Shown piece by piece: positions 39,541 to 48,967 of a stretch of DNA of 64,000 nt; position 1 is the first letter of the stretch; every line of letters begins with the position of its first letter. The notes under the pieces are model-generated. The model did not search any database and had not been told where the DNA came from. It was given only the letters and a program-made list of their open reading frames with translations. Both the position numbers and the translations under genes were made by a program. Source of the stretch: Bacillota bacterium (GTDB lineage: Bacteria; Bacillota; Clostridia; Acetivibrionales; JANLFN01); the NCBI GenBank assembly GCA_023397675.1, contig JAEWTV010000017.1, positions 1 through 64,000 of the forward strand, read 5' to 3'.

Positions 39541-42270
39541 TTATGAATTGGAGCCACAGCAGTATTTGTACTTCTTTCCGCTTCCGCAAGGACACGGATC
39601 ATTGCGGCCTACCTTATCTGATTTAACAACCGGCTTTTTAGGCTCATCGCCTCCTCGGCTTTCAGTTACAGGTTCTGCAACCTTTTCACGTTTTATTTCG
39701 TGTTCACGGTTGACATGTACATTCATTATCATTTTAACAGCGTCGTCCTGAATAGTTTTTATCATTTCCTCGAACATATCGAAACCTTCAACCTTGTATT
39801 CAATAACAGGGTCCCTTTGTCCATACGCTCTTAAACCAACGCCGTATTTGAGCTGATCCATGGCATCAATATGATCCATCCATTTTTCATCGACAACTCT
39901 GAGAAGAACAACTCTTTCAAGTTCTCTCATAAGTTCGGAACCAAATTCCTCTTCCTTGGCATTATACCGTTCCAGTGCTATTTCATTAAGCCTTTCCTTA
40001 ACATCTTCCTTTGTAATTGTTTCAAGCTCATCTTTTGAAATACTATAAGAATCACGTGGGATGAATATTCCTTCGCCAAATGCTATAAGACCTTCAATAT
40101 CCCAATAGTCAGGGTGTTCACTGCTACAGTAGGTATTTACCATACTGTCAATTGAACCGGAAATCATCTTCTCAAAGGAATCCCTGAGATTTTCACCGTC
40201 AAGAACCTGTTTACGCTGAGCATAAATAACCTCTCTTTGTTTGTTCATAACATCATCGTATTGTAATACATGTTTTCTTATATCAAAGTTCTTTCCTTCA
40301 ACCTTCTTCTGTGCATTTTCAATTGCATTTGAAAGCATTTTATGTTCTATAGGCTGATCCTCTTCAAGCCTTAATACTTCAACTACCCTTGTAAGCCTGT
40401 CTGAACCAAAAAGTCTCATAAGGTCATCTTCAAGTGAAATATAGAACCTTGAAGAACCCGGGTCTCCCTGACGTCCAGAACGTCCGCGGAGCTGATTGTC
40501 GATACGTCTGGATTCATGTCTTTCAGTACCTATAATGTGCAAGCCGCCCTGTTCAACAACCTTTTCACGTTCTTTTCCTGTGATTTCCTTATATTTATCA
40601 TTAAGCTTTTTAAACGTACTTCTTGCTTCAAGTATCAGTTCATCATCCGTTTCATTATAGCTGGTTGATGCGCTAATGAGTTCCTCATTGTAACCCATCT
40701 TTCTCATTTCCTGCTTGGCGAGGAATTCTGCATTACCCCCGAGAACTATATCGGTACCACGACCCGCCATATTGGTTGCTATGGTAACAGCACCGAATTT
40801 ACCAGCCTGTGATATGATTTCAGCTTCCTTTTCATGGAACTTTGCATTGAGTACCTGGTGTGGTACTCCACGTTTTTTAAGCATTACACTTAATATTTCC
40901 GACTTCTCTATTGAAATTGTACCTATAAGAACCGGTTGGCCTCTCTTGTAACAATCCTCAATTTCATTGATAACCGCATTGAACTTGCCTCTTTCATTCT
41001 TGAAAACGCAGTCTGAATTATCCTTTCTTAACATAGGCATATTTGTCGGTATTACTATTACATCCAGCTTATAAATAGTTTGGAATTCACGTTCCTCAGT
41101 CTGGGCAGTACCTGTCATACCTGCCAGCTTTTTATAAATCCTGAAGTAATTCTGGAAGGTTATAGTTGCAAGAGTCTTGCTTTCTCTTTCAACCTTAACA
41201 TTTTCCTTGGCTTCAATAGCCTGATGTAAGCCATCGCTGTATCTTCTTCCATACATCATACGGCCTGTAAATTCATCGACAATTATAATTTCTCCGTCCT
41301 TAACGACGTATTCCTTGTCACGCTTCATAAGGCCGTATGCTTTTATTGCCTGGTTAATATGGTGTGAAATAGTCATATTATCGGCATCCGACAGGTTATC
41401 AATACCAAAGAACTGTTCGGCTTTTTTAACACCCTTTGCAGTCAATACACATGTGTGTGCCTTTTCATCAATAATATAATCTTCATCTATATCGTCATTA
41501 TGCTGTTTGTCATCGGTCTGAGTGTAAATCTTTGCTTTCAGCCTGCTTACGAAGGAATTTGCCCTTTTGTACATATCGGTGGACTTATCTCCTGCACCCG
41601 AAATAATAAGAGGAGTTCTTGCCTCATCCACTAAAATACTGTCGACTTCATCCACTATTGCATAGTGAAGCTGCCTTTGTACGAGATCTTCCTTGTATAT
41701 AACCATGTTATCTCTTAGATAGTCAAACCCGAACTCATTGTTTGTTCCATAGGTTATATCGCAATTATAGGCTTTTCTTCTTTCCTCATTATCAAGGTCA
41801 TGAACAATCAGTCCTACTGTCAGACCGAGGAAGTTGTAAATCTTACCCATCCACTCACTGTCACGTCTTGCGAGATAATCATTTACAGTTACTACATGCA
41901 CGCCTTTTCCTTCAAGTGCGTTCAGATATACAGGAAGCGTAGCCACAAGTGTCTTACCTTCACCTGTTTTCATTTCAGAAATTCTTCCCTGATGAAGAAC
42001 TATACCACCTATCAACTGAACCCCAAAATGTCTCATTCCAAGAACTCTGTATGCCGCTTCTCTAACTACTGCAAATGCTTCAGGCAATAAATCATCAAGG
42101 GTTTCATCGTTTGCAAGTCTTTCCTTGAATTCAGCTGTTTTGCCCTTCAATTGCTCATCAGTAAGCTTTTTTATTTTTGGTTCAAACTCATCTATTTCTT
42201 CTACAATCGGATAGATCCTCTTAAGCTCTCTATCACTATAATTTCCTATAATTTTCTCTAAAAATCCCAT
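39541..42270 (-). CDS. secA: Preprotein translocase ATPase SecA
   Basis: The 909-residue motor drives proteins through SecYEG. Visible motifs are Walker A MKTGEGKTLVATL, DEAD-like VDEVDSILVDEARTPLIISG, AGRGTDIVLGG, GRSGRQGDPGSSRF and the C-terminal zinc knuckle CPCGSGKKYKYCC that binds SecB or membrane lipids. Length is slightly above the usual 840 because of the charged tail. prfB, often downstream, is absent here; folC follows. Confidence 0.97.
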   Translation of the reverse strand: MGFLEKIIGNYSDRELKRIYPIVEEIDEFEPKIKKLTDEQLKGKTAEFKERLANDETLDDLLPEAFAVVREAAYRVLGMRHFGVQLIGGIVLHQGRISEMKTGEGKTLVATLPVYLNALEGKGVHVVTVNDYLARRDSEWMGKIYNFLGLTVGLIVHDLDNEERRKAYNCDITYGTNNEFGFDYLRDNMVIYKEDLVQRQLHYAIVDEVDSILVDEARTPLIISGAGDKSTDMYKRANSFVSRLKAKIYTQTDDKQHNDDIDEDYIIDEKAHTCVLTAKGVKKAEQFFGIDNLSDADNMTISHHINQAIKAYGLMKRDKEYVVKDGEIIIVDEFTGRMMYGRRYSDGLHQAIEAKENVKVERESKTLATITFQNYFRIYKKLAGMTGTAQTEEREFQTIYKLDVIVIPTNMPMLRKDNSDCVFKNERGKFNAVINEIEDCYKRGQPVLIGTISIEKSEILSVMLKKRGVPHQVLNAKFHEKEAEIISQAGKFGAVTIATNMAGRGTDIVLGGNAEFLAKQEMRKMGYNEELISASTSYNETDDELILEARSTFKKLNDKYKEITGKEREKVVEQGGLHIIGTERHESRRIDNQLRGRSGRQGDPGSSRFYISLEDDLMRLFGSDRLTRVVEVLRLEEDQPIEHKMLSNAIENAQKKVEGKNFDIRKHVLQYDDVMNKQREVIYAQRKQVLDGENLRDSFEKMISGSIDSMVNTYCSSEHPDYWDIEGLIAFGEGIFIPRDSYSISKDELETITKEDVKERLNEIALERYNAKEEEFGSELMRELERVVLLRVVDEKWMDHIDAMDQLKYGVGLRAYGQRDPVIEYKVEGFDMFEEMIKTIQDDAVKMIMNVHVNREHEIKREKVAEPVTESRGGDEPKKPVVKSDKVGRNDPCPCGSGKKYKYCCGSNS

Positions 42271-42517
42271 AATAAACCTCCAACTATTAAAATATAATTA
42301 TTTTTCTTAAACAAATAAGCTGTAAAGATATTTATGCAAGCGTTATAACCCACAATATCCTTGGAGCTTTAATTTAAAGTTATTTTTTATCTTTTAGTGA
42401 TTATACCCAAATCAAGAGTATTAACGACATAATATATAACTTAGGTATCATATAGTAAGGATACCCAGGGCATTGGAAAGCAGTTCCATGAAGAATTTTC
42501 CAAAGCTTCAGTCAATA

Positions 42518-42904
42518 TTATACACTAAGAACGGGCGGAGAAATATCCGAACCAAAAAGATTTATATCTTTACCTGCTGAACAGGTCAGCGTAGGTATAA
42601 AGTCAGATTCAACTAAGGAAGGCGAGAAGTCAAAACCGCTCTGTTCCCCAATGAAAGGCATCTTCTGCCAGAGTTTTCCCTTTTCCGCTGAAGAAATAGA
42701 TATTTTAAAGCCTTTAAGGCTATTAAACAGTTTACTCTGATAGTCTTTACCCGCTTGTTCAAGCAGTGCAGTCCTCGCCTGGGAATAGTCGGTTTCTTGC
42801 GGCATGCCAAAAAGATAGCTTTGAGGAAAGCCCTGAAATCCGGTAAGTCCTTCAGCTACTATAGAAGATAATATTATAATGCTGGCAAATATCCTTCTAA
42901 ACAT
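42518..42904 (-). CDS. Small exported hypothetical protein
   Basis: The 128-residue product starts with a charged MFRR and a hydrophobic stretch (residues 5-20), a probable signal peptide or membrane anchor. The rest is not recognised and shows no known motif, apart from a single Cys near the C-terminus. It lies between the YerC-like gene (29 bases upstream, same strand) and secA. A weak AAAGG site precedes the ATG. It may be real but the evidence is only an open frame and a plausible signal. Confidence 0.45.
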   Translation of the reverse strand: MFRRIFASIIILSSIVAEGLTGFQGFPQSYLFGMPQETDYSQARTALLEQAGKDYQSKLFNSLKGFKISISSAEKGKLWQKMPFIGEQSGFDFSPSLVESDFIPTLTCSAGKDINLFGSDISPPVLSV

Positions 42905-42933
42905 CCTTTTGACCTTTCTAAGAAATAACCCAT

Positions 42934-43224
42934 CTACCTGTTTTTAAGTCTTTCCAAAACAGTTTTATAACCATCCGCGCCATAATTAAGGCATTTATTC
43001 ACCCTGCTTATTGTCGCAGTACTAGCTCCGGTTTTTTCACAAATATCGATATAGGTTTTACCCTCGTCAAGCATTTTTGCAACCTCAAGTCTCTGAGCCA
43101 AAGCCTTGATTTCAGGTATAGTGCATATATCTTCAAAAAAATTATAACACTCGTCTATGTTTTTTAAAAGCAATATCGCTTTAAATAACTCGTCAGTTGC
43201 ATCGTCCTTAATTTTTGAATTCAT
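42934..43224 (-). CDS. yerC: YerC/YecD-type TrpR-like regulator
   Basis: The 96-residue protein belongs to the TrpR/YerC family, with the helix-turn-helix TYIDICEKTGASTATISRVNK and flanking EIKALAQRLEVAKML. Members act as DNA-binding proteins; in Bacillus YerC has no assigned effector. The start has GGGGATG upstream. No trp gene is adjacent, so the TrpR-like label refers to the fold only. Confidence 0.85.
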   Translation of the reverse strand: MNSKIKDDATDELFKAILLLKNIDECYNFFEDICTIPEIKALAQRLEVAKMLDEGKTYIDICEKTGASTATISRVNKCLNYGADGYKTVLERLKNR

Positions 43225-43574
43225 AATTTATTCATCCCCATAATTGCTAAAACGGCTTATAATGGCAAATCTTATATTTTCAAGTATTACTTAACTTATA
43301 TAACTTTTACAATATCAACTTTTTTCAATATAGTCAATAACCACCTAACCCTTACCACTAATTACATACGTTTTTTATAATAAATTTCTTCTAAAATGTA
43401 TATTTTAGGTTTTAATACACATTATAGCAGTGAGATTCCTAATATTCTTTACCCTGTCAGATACTTTTGCCAGGGATTCTTTTTATATTTCTATACTTAT
43501 TATACGGTTAACTATGGTATAATTCTTAATGCTTTAAATCAAAGGCTTTAATGTAGCTGGGGTGTAATTGAATA
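43225..43574. other. Gene-free intergenic region between divergent genes
   Basis: This 350-base, AT-rich gap lies between the YerC-like gene (minus) and the acetyltransferase-like gene (plus). I see a hairpin CCCTG/CAGGG (43452-43475) followed by TTCTTTTTAT on the plus strand, a terminator-like signal with no gene before it, and a candidate extended -10 (TGG-TATAAT, 43515-43523) for the downstream gene. Nothing else is recognisable. Confidence 0.6.
43515..43523 (+). promoter_or_regulatory. Extended -10 promoter candidate
   Basis: TGGTATAAT has a perfect TATAAT with an upstream TGn extension, about 50 bases before the start at 43575. The -35 region is weak. Confidence 0.45.
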
Positions 43575-44702
43575 ATGAATGTACAAGTTGTTACTGTCAG
43601 GACAAAAGCAGATATGAAAGAATTCATAAAACTGTCATACAAAATATATAAAGACTGCAAGGACTGGGTTCCGCCCCTTAACAGGGATATTCTTGGTACC
43701 ATCAGCCCATTTAAGCTGCCTGACACAGAAAAATTTGAGCGAGAAGTTTTCCTGGCATTTTCAGATGGGAAACCGGTAGGCAGAATTTATACGGGAATTG
43801 ATAAAAATCTTAACAGGATAAAAAACGAAGCCATGGGGCACTTTTCTTTCTTCGAATGCATTAATAATGCTGAAGTTTCAAAGGCTCTTTTTGAAGCAGC
43901 TTTTACATGGTTTAAGGAAAGAGGAATAAAATGTATCAGAGGGCCGGTGTCTGCAACAGGAGCAGACGGTGATGAATATAAGGGGCTATTAATAGACAGC
44001 TTTAATTCCCCTCCTACAATAATGAATTCCTACAATCATGATTACTACAGAGGGCTTATTGAAAACTCAGGCTTTGTTAAGGATTATGATCTGTTTGCAT
44101 ACAGTCTTGATACAAATAATATTTTCTCAGACAAACCCCAGAAAACCATAGAGTATGCCAAAAAAAGGTATGATTTCAGAGTTGATTCTTTAAACCTGAA
44201 GAATATGGATTCTGAAGTACTGGCCCTTAAGCATGTTCTTGACCTTGCTGTTCCAGCGGATTGGCCCGATCTTGTTGCTCCCACAACGGAAGATGTAAGG
44301 GAACTGGCCGAAAAACTTATACCTGTTGCCGATCCTGATTTGATAGCAATTGCCCGTTCAGGTGATGAGGCAATCGGTTTTGGCATAGCCCTCCCTGATT
44401 ATAATCAAGTCCTTATACACTTAAAAGGCCGCATTACACCGCTTGCTGCCTTAAAATACTTATGGTATAAAAGTAGGATTAAACATGTGCGTTTCTTAAT
44501 AATGTTTGTCATTCCCGAATTCCGGATGAAAGGTGTTTCATACGCAATCTATTACAATGTCTTTAATAATGCTATAAAGAAGGGATATATGACGGGTGAA
44601 GGCTCTACAATCGGAGAGGACAATATACAGATGAGGAATGACATTGAAAGCTTTGGAGGAGTTAAGAATAAAACTTACCGGGTATTTAAAATCGAATTTT
44701 AA
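43575..44702 (+). CDS. GNAT-like acetyltransferase family protein
   Basis: The 375-residue protein resembles the larger GNAT-fold proteins annotated as putative acetyltransferases, with PVGRIYTGIDKNLN and YISPF-type N-terminal features (WVPPLNRDILGTIS) and later RFLIMFVIPEFRMKGVSYAIYYNVF, the latter like the acetyl-CoA-binding stretch. The substrate is unknown. The start has GGGGTG upstream. It stands alone, ended by a hairpin terminator shared with the glycosyltransferase gene. Confidence 0.65.
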   Translation: MNVQVVTVRTKADMKEFIKLSYKIYKDCKDWVPPLNRDILGTISPFKLPDTEKFEREVFLAFSDGKPVGRIYTGIDKNLNRIKNEAMGHFSFFECINNAEVSKALFEAAFTWFKERGIKCIRGPVSATGADGDEYKGLLIDSFNSPPTIMNSYNHDYYRGLIENSGFVKDYDLFAYSLDTNNIFSDKPQKTIEYAKKRYDFRVDSLNLKNMDSEVLALKHVLDLAVPADWPDLVAPTTEDVRELAEKLIPVADPDLIAIARSGDEAIGFGIALPDYNQVLIHLKGRITPLAALKYLWYKSRIKHVRFLIMFVIPEFRMKGVSYAIYYNVFNNAIKKGYMTGEGSTIGEDNIQMRNDIESFGGVKNKTYRVFKIEF

Positions 44703-44708
44703 CCTAAT

Positions 44709-44737
44709 AAAAGAGGCTCACTTATGCAGCCTCTTGT
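44709..44737. terminator. Bidirectional hairpin terminator
   Basis: AAGAGGCT (44711-44718) pairs with AGCCTCTT (44728-44735); on the minus strand TTATT follows. It ends the convergent plus and minus genes. Confidence 0.7.
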
Positions 44738-44752
44738 TAAAGTCAGTTTAAA

Positions 44753-45913
44753 TTATTTTTTTACTTCTACATACATTTCTTCTATGAAGCCGCCCTTCCT
44801 GACTTCATACTTAATACCCCTCCAGGTAACATAAGGCTTGGAGAAGGTAGCATAAACCAGATAGAAGGTTCCGAACAAATCAAAAAACGGTGCCATTAGA
44901 ATGTCCACCGGCAATATTCTATTATGTGTAATTATTCGCTGGAAAAGCCCATGAACAGCTCTTATACCGATAAACATAAAGCATAAAAACAGAGCCCTTG
45001 TATCTCCCGTAGTCAAGGAAAGGATAAGCAGTGCCCAATACCAGAACAACAATATGATTATGCCCGGAAGTTCAAATGTAATGTGTGTTCTGACTCCGAT
45101 TGCAATCCTTTTGGCATAATTAAAGGATTTTTCACGTTTAAGTTTATTGACATGACATTCAACAAAAGGCCCCAGCACTATTTTGTAACCCATTCTGTAT
45201 AGTGTGCTTCCAAGATGCATATCCTCAAGCAAAGAGCCTCCGAAAGCTTCTAGTCCCCCAATTTGTTTAAGAAGACTTTTGCGCATCCCAAATGCAGCAC
45301 CTGTTGCTCCAACATCTATTCCTAGCTTTGTTAAAAAGGCCCAGTTAAAATCCGTTTCACAGTTTTGTATAAACGTGAAAAACCTTGTCCAGAAGTCTTT
45401 ACCGCCCATATTGATCTGGCCGCAGGTCATAATCCCTACTTTTTCGTTCTTTAACGGGTGAACCATTTTTACGAGGAAGTCCCTGTTAACTCTTGTGTCA
45501 CTGTCACCAAAGATGAGGAAATCATATTTTGAGATTCTGACTCCATTGACCATATTGGAGCTTTTACCATTAAGACCTTCAAGGAGAGTATTAACTATAA
45601 TTTTACAGTCAAGCTGGGGAAACCCTGAAATAACCTTCTTTATCACCGGAATTGCTGCATCTTCAGGATCTTGAAAGCTGAAAATATGCTCTACGGGACC
45701 TTTAAAATTCTGGTCAAGCCACGAATAAAGATTTTTTTCCAGTTCAAAGTCCAAATCCTTAATTGGATGAATAACACTTACACCAACTGTTTCATCTTTA
45801 CTACAATGGTTTACGAGAGTGTTTGTCCACTTTAAATGTGCACCTACAAACACAAGCTGTGCAATCCAGAAAACACAAAAAAGAGCTCCCAATGCTATAC
45901 ATAAAAACAACAT
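44753..45913 (-). CDS. Membrane glycosyltransferase (family 21/ceramide-glucosyltransferase type)
   Basis: The 386-residue protein has an N-terminal membrane helix, a GT-A catalytic domain with SVIHPIKDLD, the DxD-like GDSDTRVNRDF, a later ED (LLEDMHLGS) and the (K/R)xx(R/W)-like KREKSFNYAKRIAIGVR, then several membrane helices. This pattern is that of GT21-like enzymes related to ceramide glucosyltransferase and hopanoid-related HpnI. The acceptor, a membrane lipid or a polyprenol, is unknown. Start follows AAGGAGAATAGAA. Confidence 0.7.
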   Translation of the reverse strand: MLFLCIALGALFCVFWIAQLVFVGAHLKWTNTLVNHCSKDETVGVSVIHPIKDLDFELEKNLYSWLDQNFKGPVEHIFSFQDPEDAAIPVIKKVISGFPQLDCKIIVNTLLEGLNGKSSNMVNGVRISKYDFLIFGDSDTRVNRDFLVKMVHPLKNEKVGIMTCGQINMGGKDFWTRFFTFIQNCETDFNWAFLTKLGIDVGATGAAFGMRKSLLKQIGGLEAFGGSLLEDMHLGSTLYRMGYKIVLGPFVECHVNKLKREKSFNYAKRIAIGVRTHITFELPGIIILLFWYWALLILSLTTGDTRALFLCFMFIGIRAVHGLFQRIITHNRILPVDILMAPFFDLFGTFYLVYATFSKPYVTWRGIKYEVRKGGFIEEMYVEVKK

Positions 45914-45978
45914 TTCTATTCTCCTTAATTAAGCACATATAAATTACATAAACCAGTAACTGAACTGCACAATGCAAA

Positions 45979-46962
45979 CTACAACCACTTTTTCCTTTTT
46001 ATTATCATTATTAGAGCTATAGCCGACATTGGAACAAAAATCATTCCGAATACAATCCAAAACGCACTTCCAATATTATGGAAAGGTATCCCCTGAACAT
46101 TCATAGAGAACAAACCGCTGACAAGAATCATCGGCAGTATTATTACCTGAATAACGGTAAACATTCTCATGAGGTTATTTATTCTATGGTTGGTTAGGGA
46201 TGTAAATGTACTATCCAGCGACAAGATAACCTCTTTATAGTTTTCAAGCAAATCCCATATTTTTTCTGCTTTGTCCGTAATATCATCAAAATAAACATCC
46301 ATGTCTTCAGGCATATATTTTCTTATGACCTTTTCAAGTGTAAGAATAACAGGACGCATAGGCTTCATGATTCTTCGATAGTTGATTATCTGCATTTTCG
46401 CACCGGCAATTGACTCAAGAGTATCTCTTGTTACTTCCCTGAATATGATTCGGTTGAGTTCATCAAGGTTGTAGCCTATTTTATCAAGCATCGGAAAACA
46501 ATAATCAAAAAGGCTTCTTGTTATTTCATACAACAGAAGCGCAGGACCGTTGCTCATGTGCTCCTTTTTTAGTGAATCGTTATTTTTTAGGCTTTCAACC
46601 AGATTTGTCAAAGGCTTCAATTCGCCTTCATGCAGTGTTATAAGGTAATTGGGGCCAAGAAAGATATCTATCTCTTCAGCATCAAGCCTTTTTATCTGCT
46701 TTCTGTAGCGCGGAAAATGAAGTACGATAAAACAATACTCATCATAGTCATCTACTTTCGCCCTCTGATGCTCTGTCATACAGTCTTCAAGAAGAAGTTC
46801 ATGGAAGTTGAATCTTTTCTCAAGTTCGGTAATCTCTTTTTGTGAAGGCCTTGCAATATCAATCCATGTAAGCCCGTTATATGTAAACTCCTGAATCCCG
46901 GCAGGAGCATCCTTGACCTTATATACTTTTTGCTCTGGCCTGAATGGCTTAAAAGGGAACAT
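45979..46962 (-). CDS. CorA-like Mg2+/Co2+ transporter with altered GMN motif
   Basis: The 327-residue protein has a cytoplasmic N-terminal domain and two C-terminal membrane helices like CorA. The motif that closes the first helix, normally GMN, reads SMN here (around residue 286, LFSMNVQGIPF), a Ser replacing the conserved Gly. The following QGIPFH loop and KRKKW tail are typical. The GMN motif holds the hydrated ion at the pore entrance, so the change could alter ion choice or make a ZntB/efflux-type protein. It starts behind GGGGTGATAAT and follows the sirtuin gene. Confidence 0.8.
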   Translation of the reverse strand: MFPFKPFRPEQKVYKVKDAPAGIQEFTYNGLTWIDIARPSQKEITELEKRFNFHELLLEDCMTEHQRAKVDDYDEYCFIVLHFPRYRKQIKRLDAEEIDIFLGPNYLITLHEGELKPLTNLVESLKNNDSLKKEHMSNGPALLLYEITRSLFDYCFPMLDKIGYNLDELNRIIFREVTRDTLESIAGAKMQIINYRRIMKPMRPVILTLEKVIRKYMPEDMDVYFDDITDKAEKIWDLLENYKEVILSLDSTFTSLTNHRINNLMRMFTVIQVIILPMILVSGLFSMNVQGIPFHNIGSAFWIVFGMIFVPMSAIALIMIIKRKKWL

Positions 46963-46993
46963 ATTATCACCCCATATAAAATAATATAGTAAA

Positions 46994-47743
46994 CTAATTA
47001 TTGTGCAGATTATTTACAACAGTTTTCATTACTTCTCCAGCAGCTTTTTTTATCACTAAATTTGCTTTATCATCATAAGGAGTGCCTGATCTGTTAATTA
47101 AAACCAGTCTTTTACCATGGTAATAGTTTATAAAGCCAGCCGCAGGATAAACAACAAGGCTTGTACCGATTATAAGCAACATATCGGCTTCACTGATAAG
47201 CGTAATTGATCTGTTAATCAGTTCTTCATCCAGCTGCTCTTCATAAAGTACTACATCAGGCCGGATTATTCCTCCGCACTTGTCACATAAGGGAACCGGC
47301 ATTGTCAAATTCATTACATAGTCCAATTCAAATTTTTTACCACATTGCATGCAGTAATTTCTTTGTGTTGTTCCATGTATCTCAAGTACGCTTTTACTTC
47401 CTGCAGCTTGATGTAAGCCATCAATATTCTGAGTTATAACCGCTTTAAGTTTCCCCGCTTGCTCCAATTTCGAAAGCGCCTTATGGCAGTCGTTAGGAAG
47501 TGCATCTTTAAATATCAGCCCATTCCTGTAAAAATCATAAAACCATTCCGGTTGGTTTATAAAAAAGCTATGACTTAAAATAACTTCTGCAGGCTGATTA
47601 TACTTTTTTTTAAGGGTTTCAAACATTCCGCCCGAAGATCTGAAATCTGGAATATTGCTTTCTGTGGAAACGCCCGCTCCCGTAAAAGCTACAATATTTG
47701 AAGACTTCCGTATAAACTCAGTTAACTGTTCAAGTTCATTCAT
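46994..47743 (-). CDS. cobB: Sir2-family NAD-dependent protein deacylase
   Basis: The 249-residue protein has the NAD motif FTGAGVSTESNIPDFRS, the catalytic His region TQNIDGLHQAAG and four zinc-binding cysteines (CMQCGK and CDKCGG, separated by about 15 residues). It removes acetyl groups from lysines, using NAD. The start has AAGGGGAG upstream. Typical bacterial length. Confidence 0.93.
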   Translation of the reverse strand: MNELEQLTEFIRKSSNIVAFTGAGVSTESNIPDFRSSGGMFETLKKKYNQPAEVILSHSFFINQPEWFYDFYRNGLIFKDALPNDCHKALSKLEQAGKLKAVITQNIDGLHQAAGSKSVLEIHGTTQRNYCMQCGKKFELDYVMNLTMPVPLCDKCGGIIRPDVVLYEEQLDEELINRSITLISEADMLLIIGTSLVVYPAAGFINYYHGKRLVLINRSGTPYDDKANLVIKKAAGEVMKTVVNNLHNN

Positions 47744-47947
47744 AAAGTAACTCCCCTTAACATCTATTATTGTAACACAGACACTGCAAAGAAAAAAATG
47801 TCAGAATAAATATTTTTCTATGCCAACTTCATTTTATTATTATAAATACATAAAAGTTATATTCATATAAAGTTTTCCTTACAATTTTCACAATAGACAA
47901 ATAGACATAATATAATAAATTAATAATAATAAAATGAAGGTAATGAT

Positions 47948-48223
47948 ATGCTTTGTTTTGACAGGATACCCCCTAGACAGTTTTCCTTACTTGCTGCAAT
48001 TATTGGAGTACTACTTACTGCAGATTTGGATGTAGATGAGCAGAATTCATTCGGAAATTTTTTGGTATCTGTTGGACAGGGGCTGCTTACATCTGCTGCA
48101 CAGGACCAAAATCAGAAAGCTCATAGAATTGACCAGCAAAAATATAATGAATTATGCAGCAAAATAGACGAAATAAACAATCAACTGATAAGTATAAAAA
48201 ACAAGCTGAAAAACGGGAAGTAG
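47948..48223 (+). CDS. Hypothetical small protein with hydrophobic segment and coiled coil
   Basis: The 91-residue product has an N-terminal hydrophobic segment (FSLLAAIIGVLLTADLDVD, residues 12-30), then GNFLVSVGQGLLTSAAQDQNQK and a C-terminal coiled coil (IDEINNQLISIKNKL). Similar short proteins of unknown role are frequent in Clostridia. It starts behind AAGGTAATG. It is a single gene in the space between the sirtuin and the ECF transporter genes and converges on cbiO. Confidence 0.55.
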   Translation: MLCFDRIPPRQFSLLAAIIGVLLTADLDVDEQNSFGNFLVSVGQGLLTSAAQDQNQKAHRIDQQKYNELCSKIDEINNQLISIKNKLKNGK

Positions 48224-48230
48224 CCGCTTT

Positions 48231-48956
48231 TTAAATTATATTGTGCTCCAGTAAAAATTCTTCGTCATTTATTACCTTTATATATTCATCATCCCTGATA
48301 ATAGTATGTTCCCCCGATAAAACAACTGCCCTGTTAAAAACGCCGTCCATATAAGCAAAATCATGGGTAGCACAAAGAATGGTTTTACCTGATTTATTAA
48401 GCTCTATTATCAGTCGGCTTAAGAATCTTTTTGTTTTTGGATCAAGCCCGTTCATTGGTTCATCCAGCACCAAAACATCAGGATTCATAACCAGAATACT
48501 TGCAAGCGCAGTTTTTCTTTTTTCTCCACCGCTTAAGTGATAAGGAGTTCTGTCTTTAAGCTCTTCAATATTTAATAGTTTCAGGCTATCAGTTGTTCTT
48601 TTATTTATTTCCTCTTCTGTCATTCCCATTTGCCTTGGACCAAATGCGACTTCATCGTAAACACTTGTACAAAAAAGCTGGGTATCTGAATTCTGGAACA
48701 GAAACCCTATTCTTTTATGGAAGGCCTTTGAAAAAGTTGGATCATTCATTTTTTTTGAAGTTATTTCAGTACCGTCAAAAACATATGAGCCTTTTTCAGT
48801 AAACATAATTCCATTGATAATTTTCATCAAAGTTGATTTTCCACTTCCGTTAGGACCTATAAAAGCTACCGCTTCACCCTTTGCTATATTTAAATTTATA
48901 TTCCTAAGTGCTTTTATTTGCGTATAAGCGCAGTAGATTTCCTTTAATTCAATCAT
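48231..48956 (-). CDS. cbiO: Cobalt/nickel ECF transporter ATP-binding protein
   Basis: The 241-residue ABC ATPase has Walker A GPNGSGKST near residue 35, signature LSGGEKRKTALA, Walker B VLVLDEPMNGLDP and the switch His (ATHDF). It powers uptake through CbiM and CbiQ. It is the last of the operon cbiM-cbiQ-cbiO, with an 11-base gap to cbiQ, and follows AAGGAGACAAACA. Confidence 0.9.
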   Translation of the reverse strand: MIELKEIYCAYTQIKALRNINLNIAKGEAVAFIGPNGSGKSTLMKIINGIMFTEKGSYVFDGTEITSKKMNDPTFSKAFHKRIGFLFQNSDTQLFCTSVYDEVAFGPRQMGMTEEEINKRTTDSLKLLNIEELKDRTPYHLSGGEKRKTALASILVMNPDVLVLDEPMNGLDPKTKRFLSRLIIELNKSGKTILCATHDFAYMDGVFNRAVVLSGEHTIIRDDEYIKVINDEEFLLEHNII

Positions 48957-48967
48957 TGTTTGTCTCC

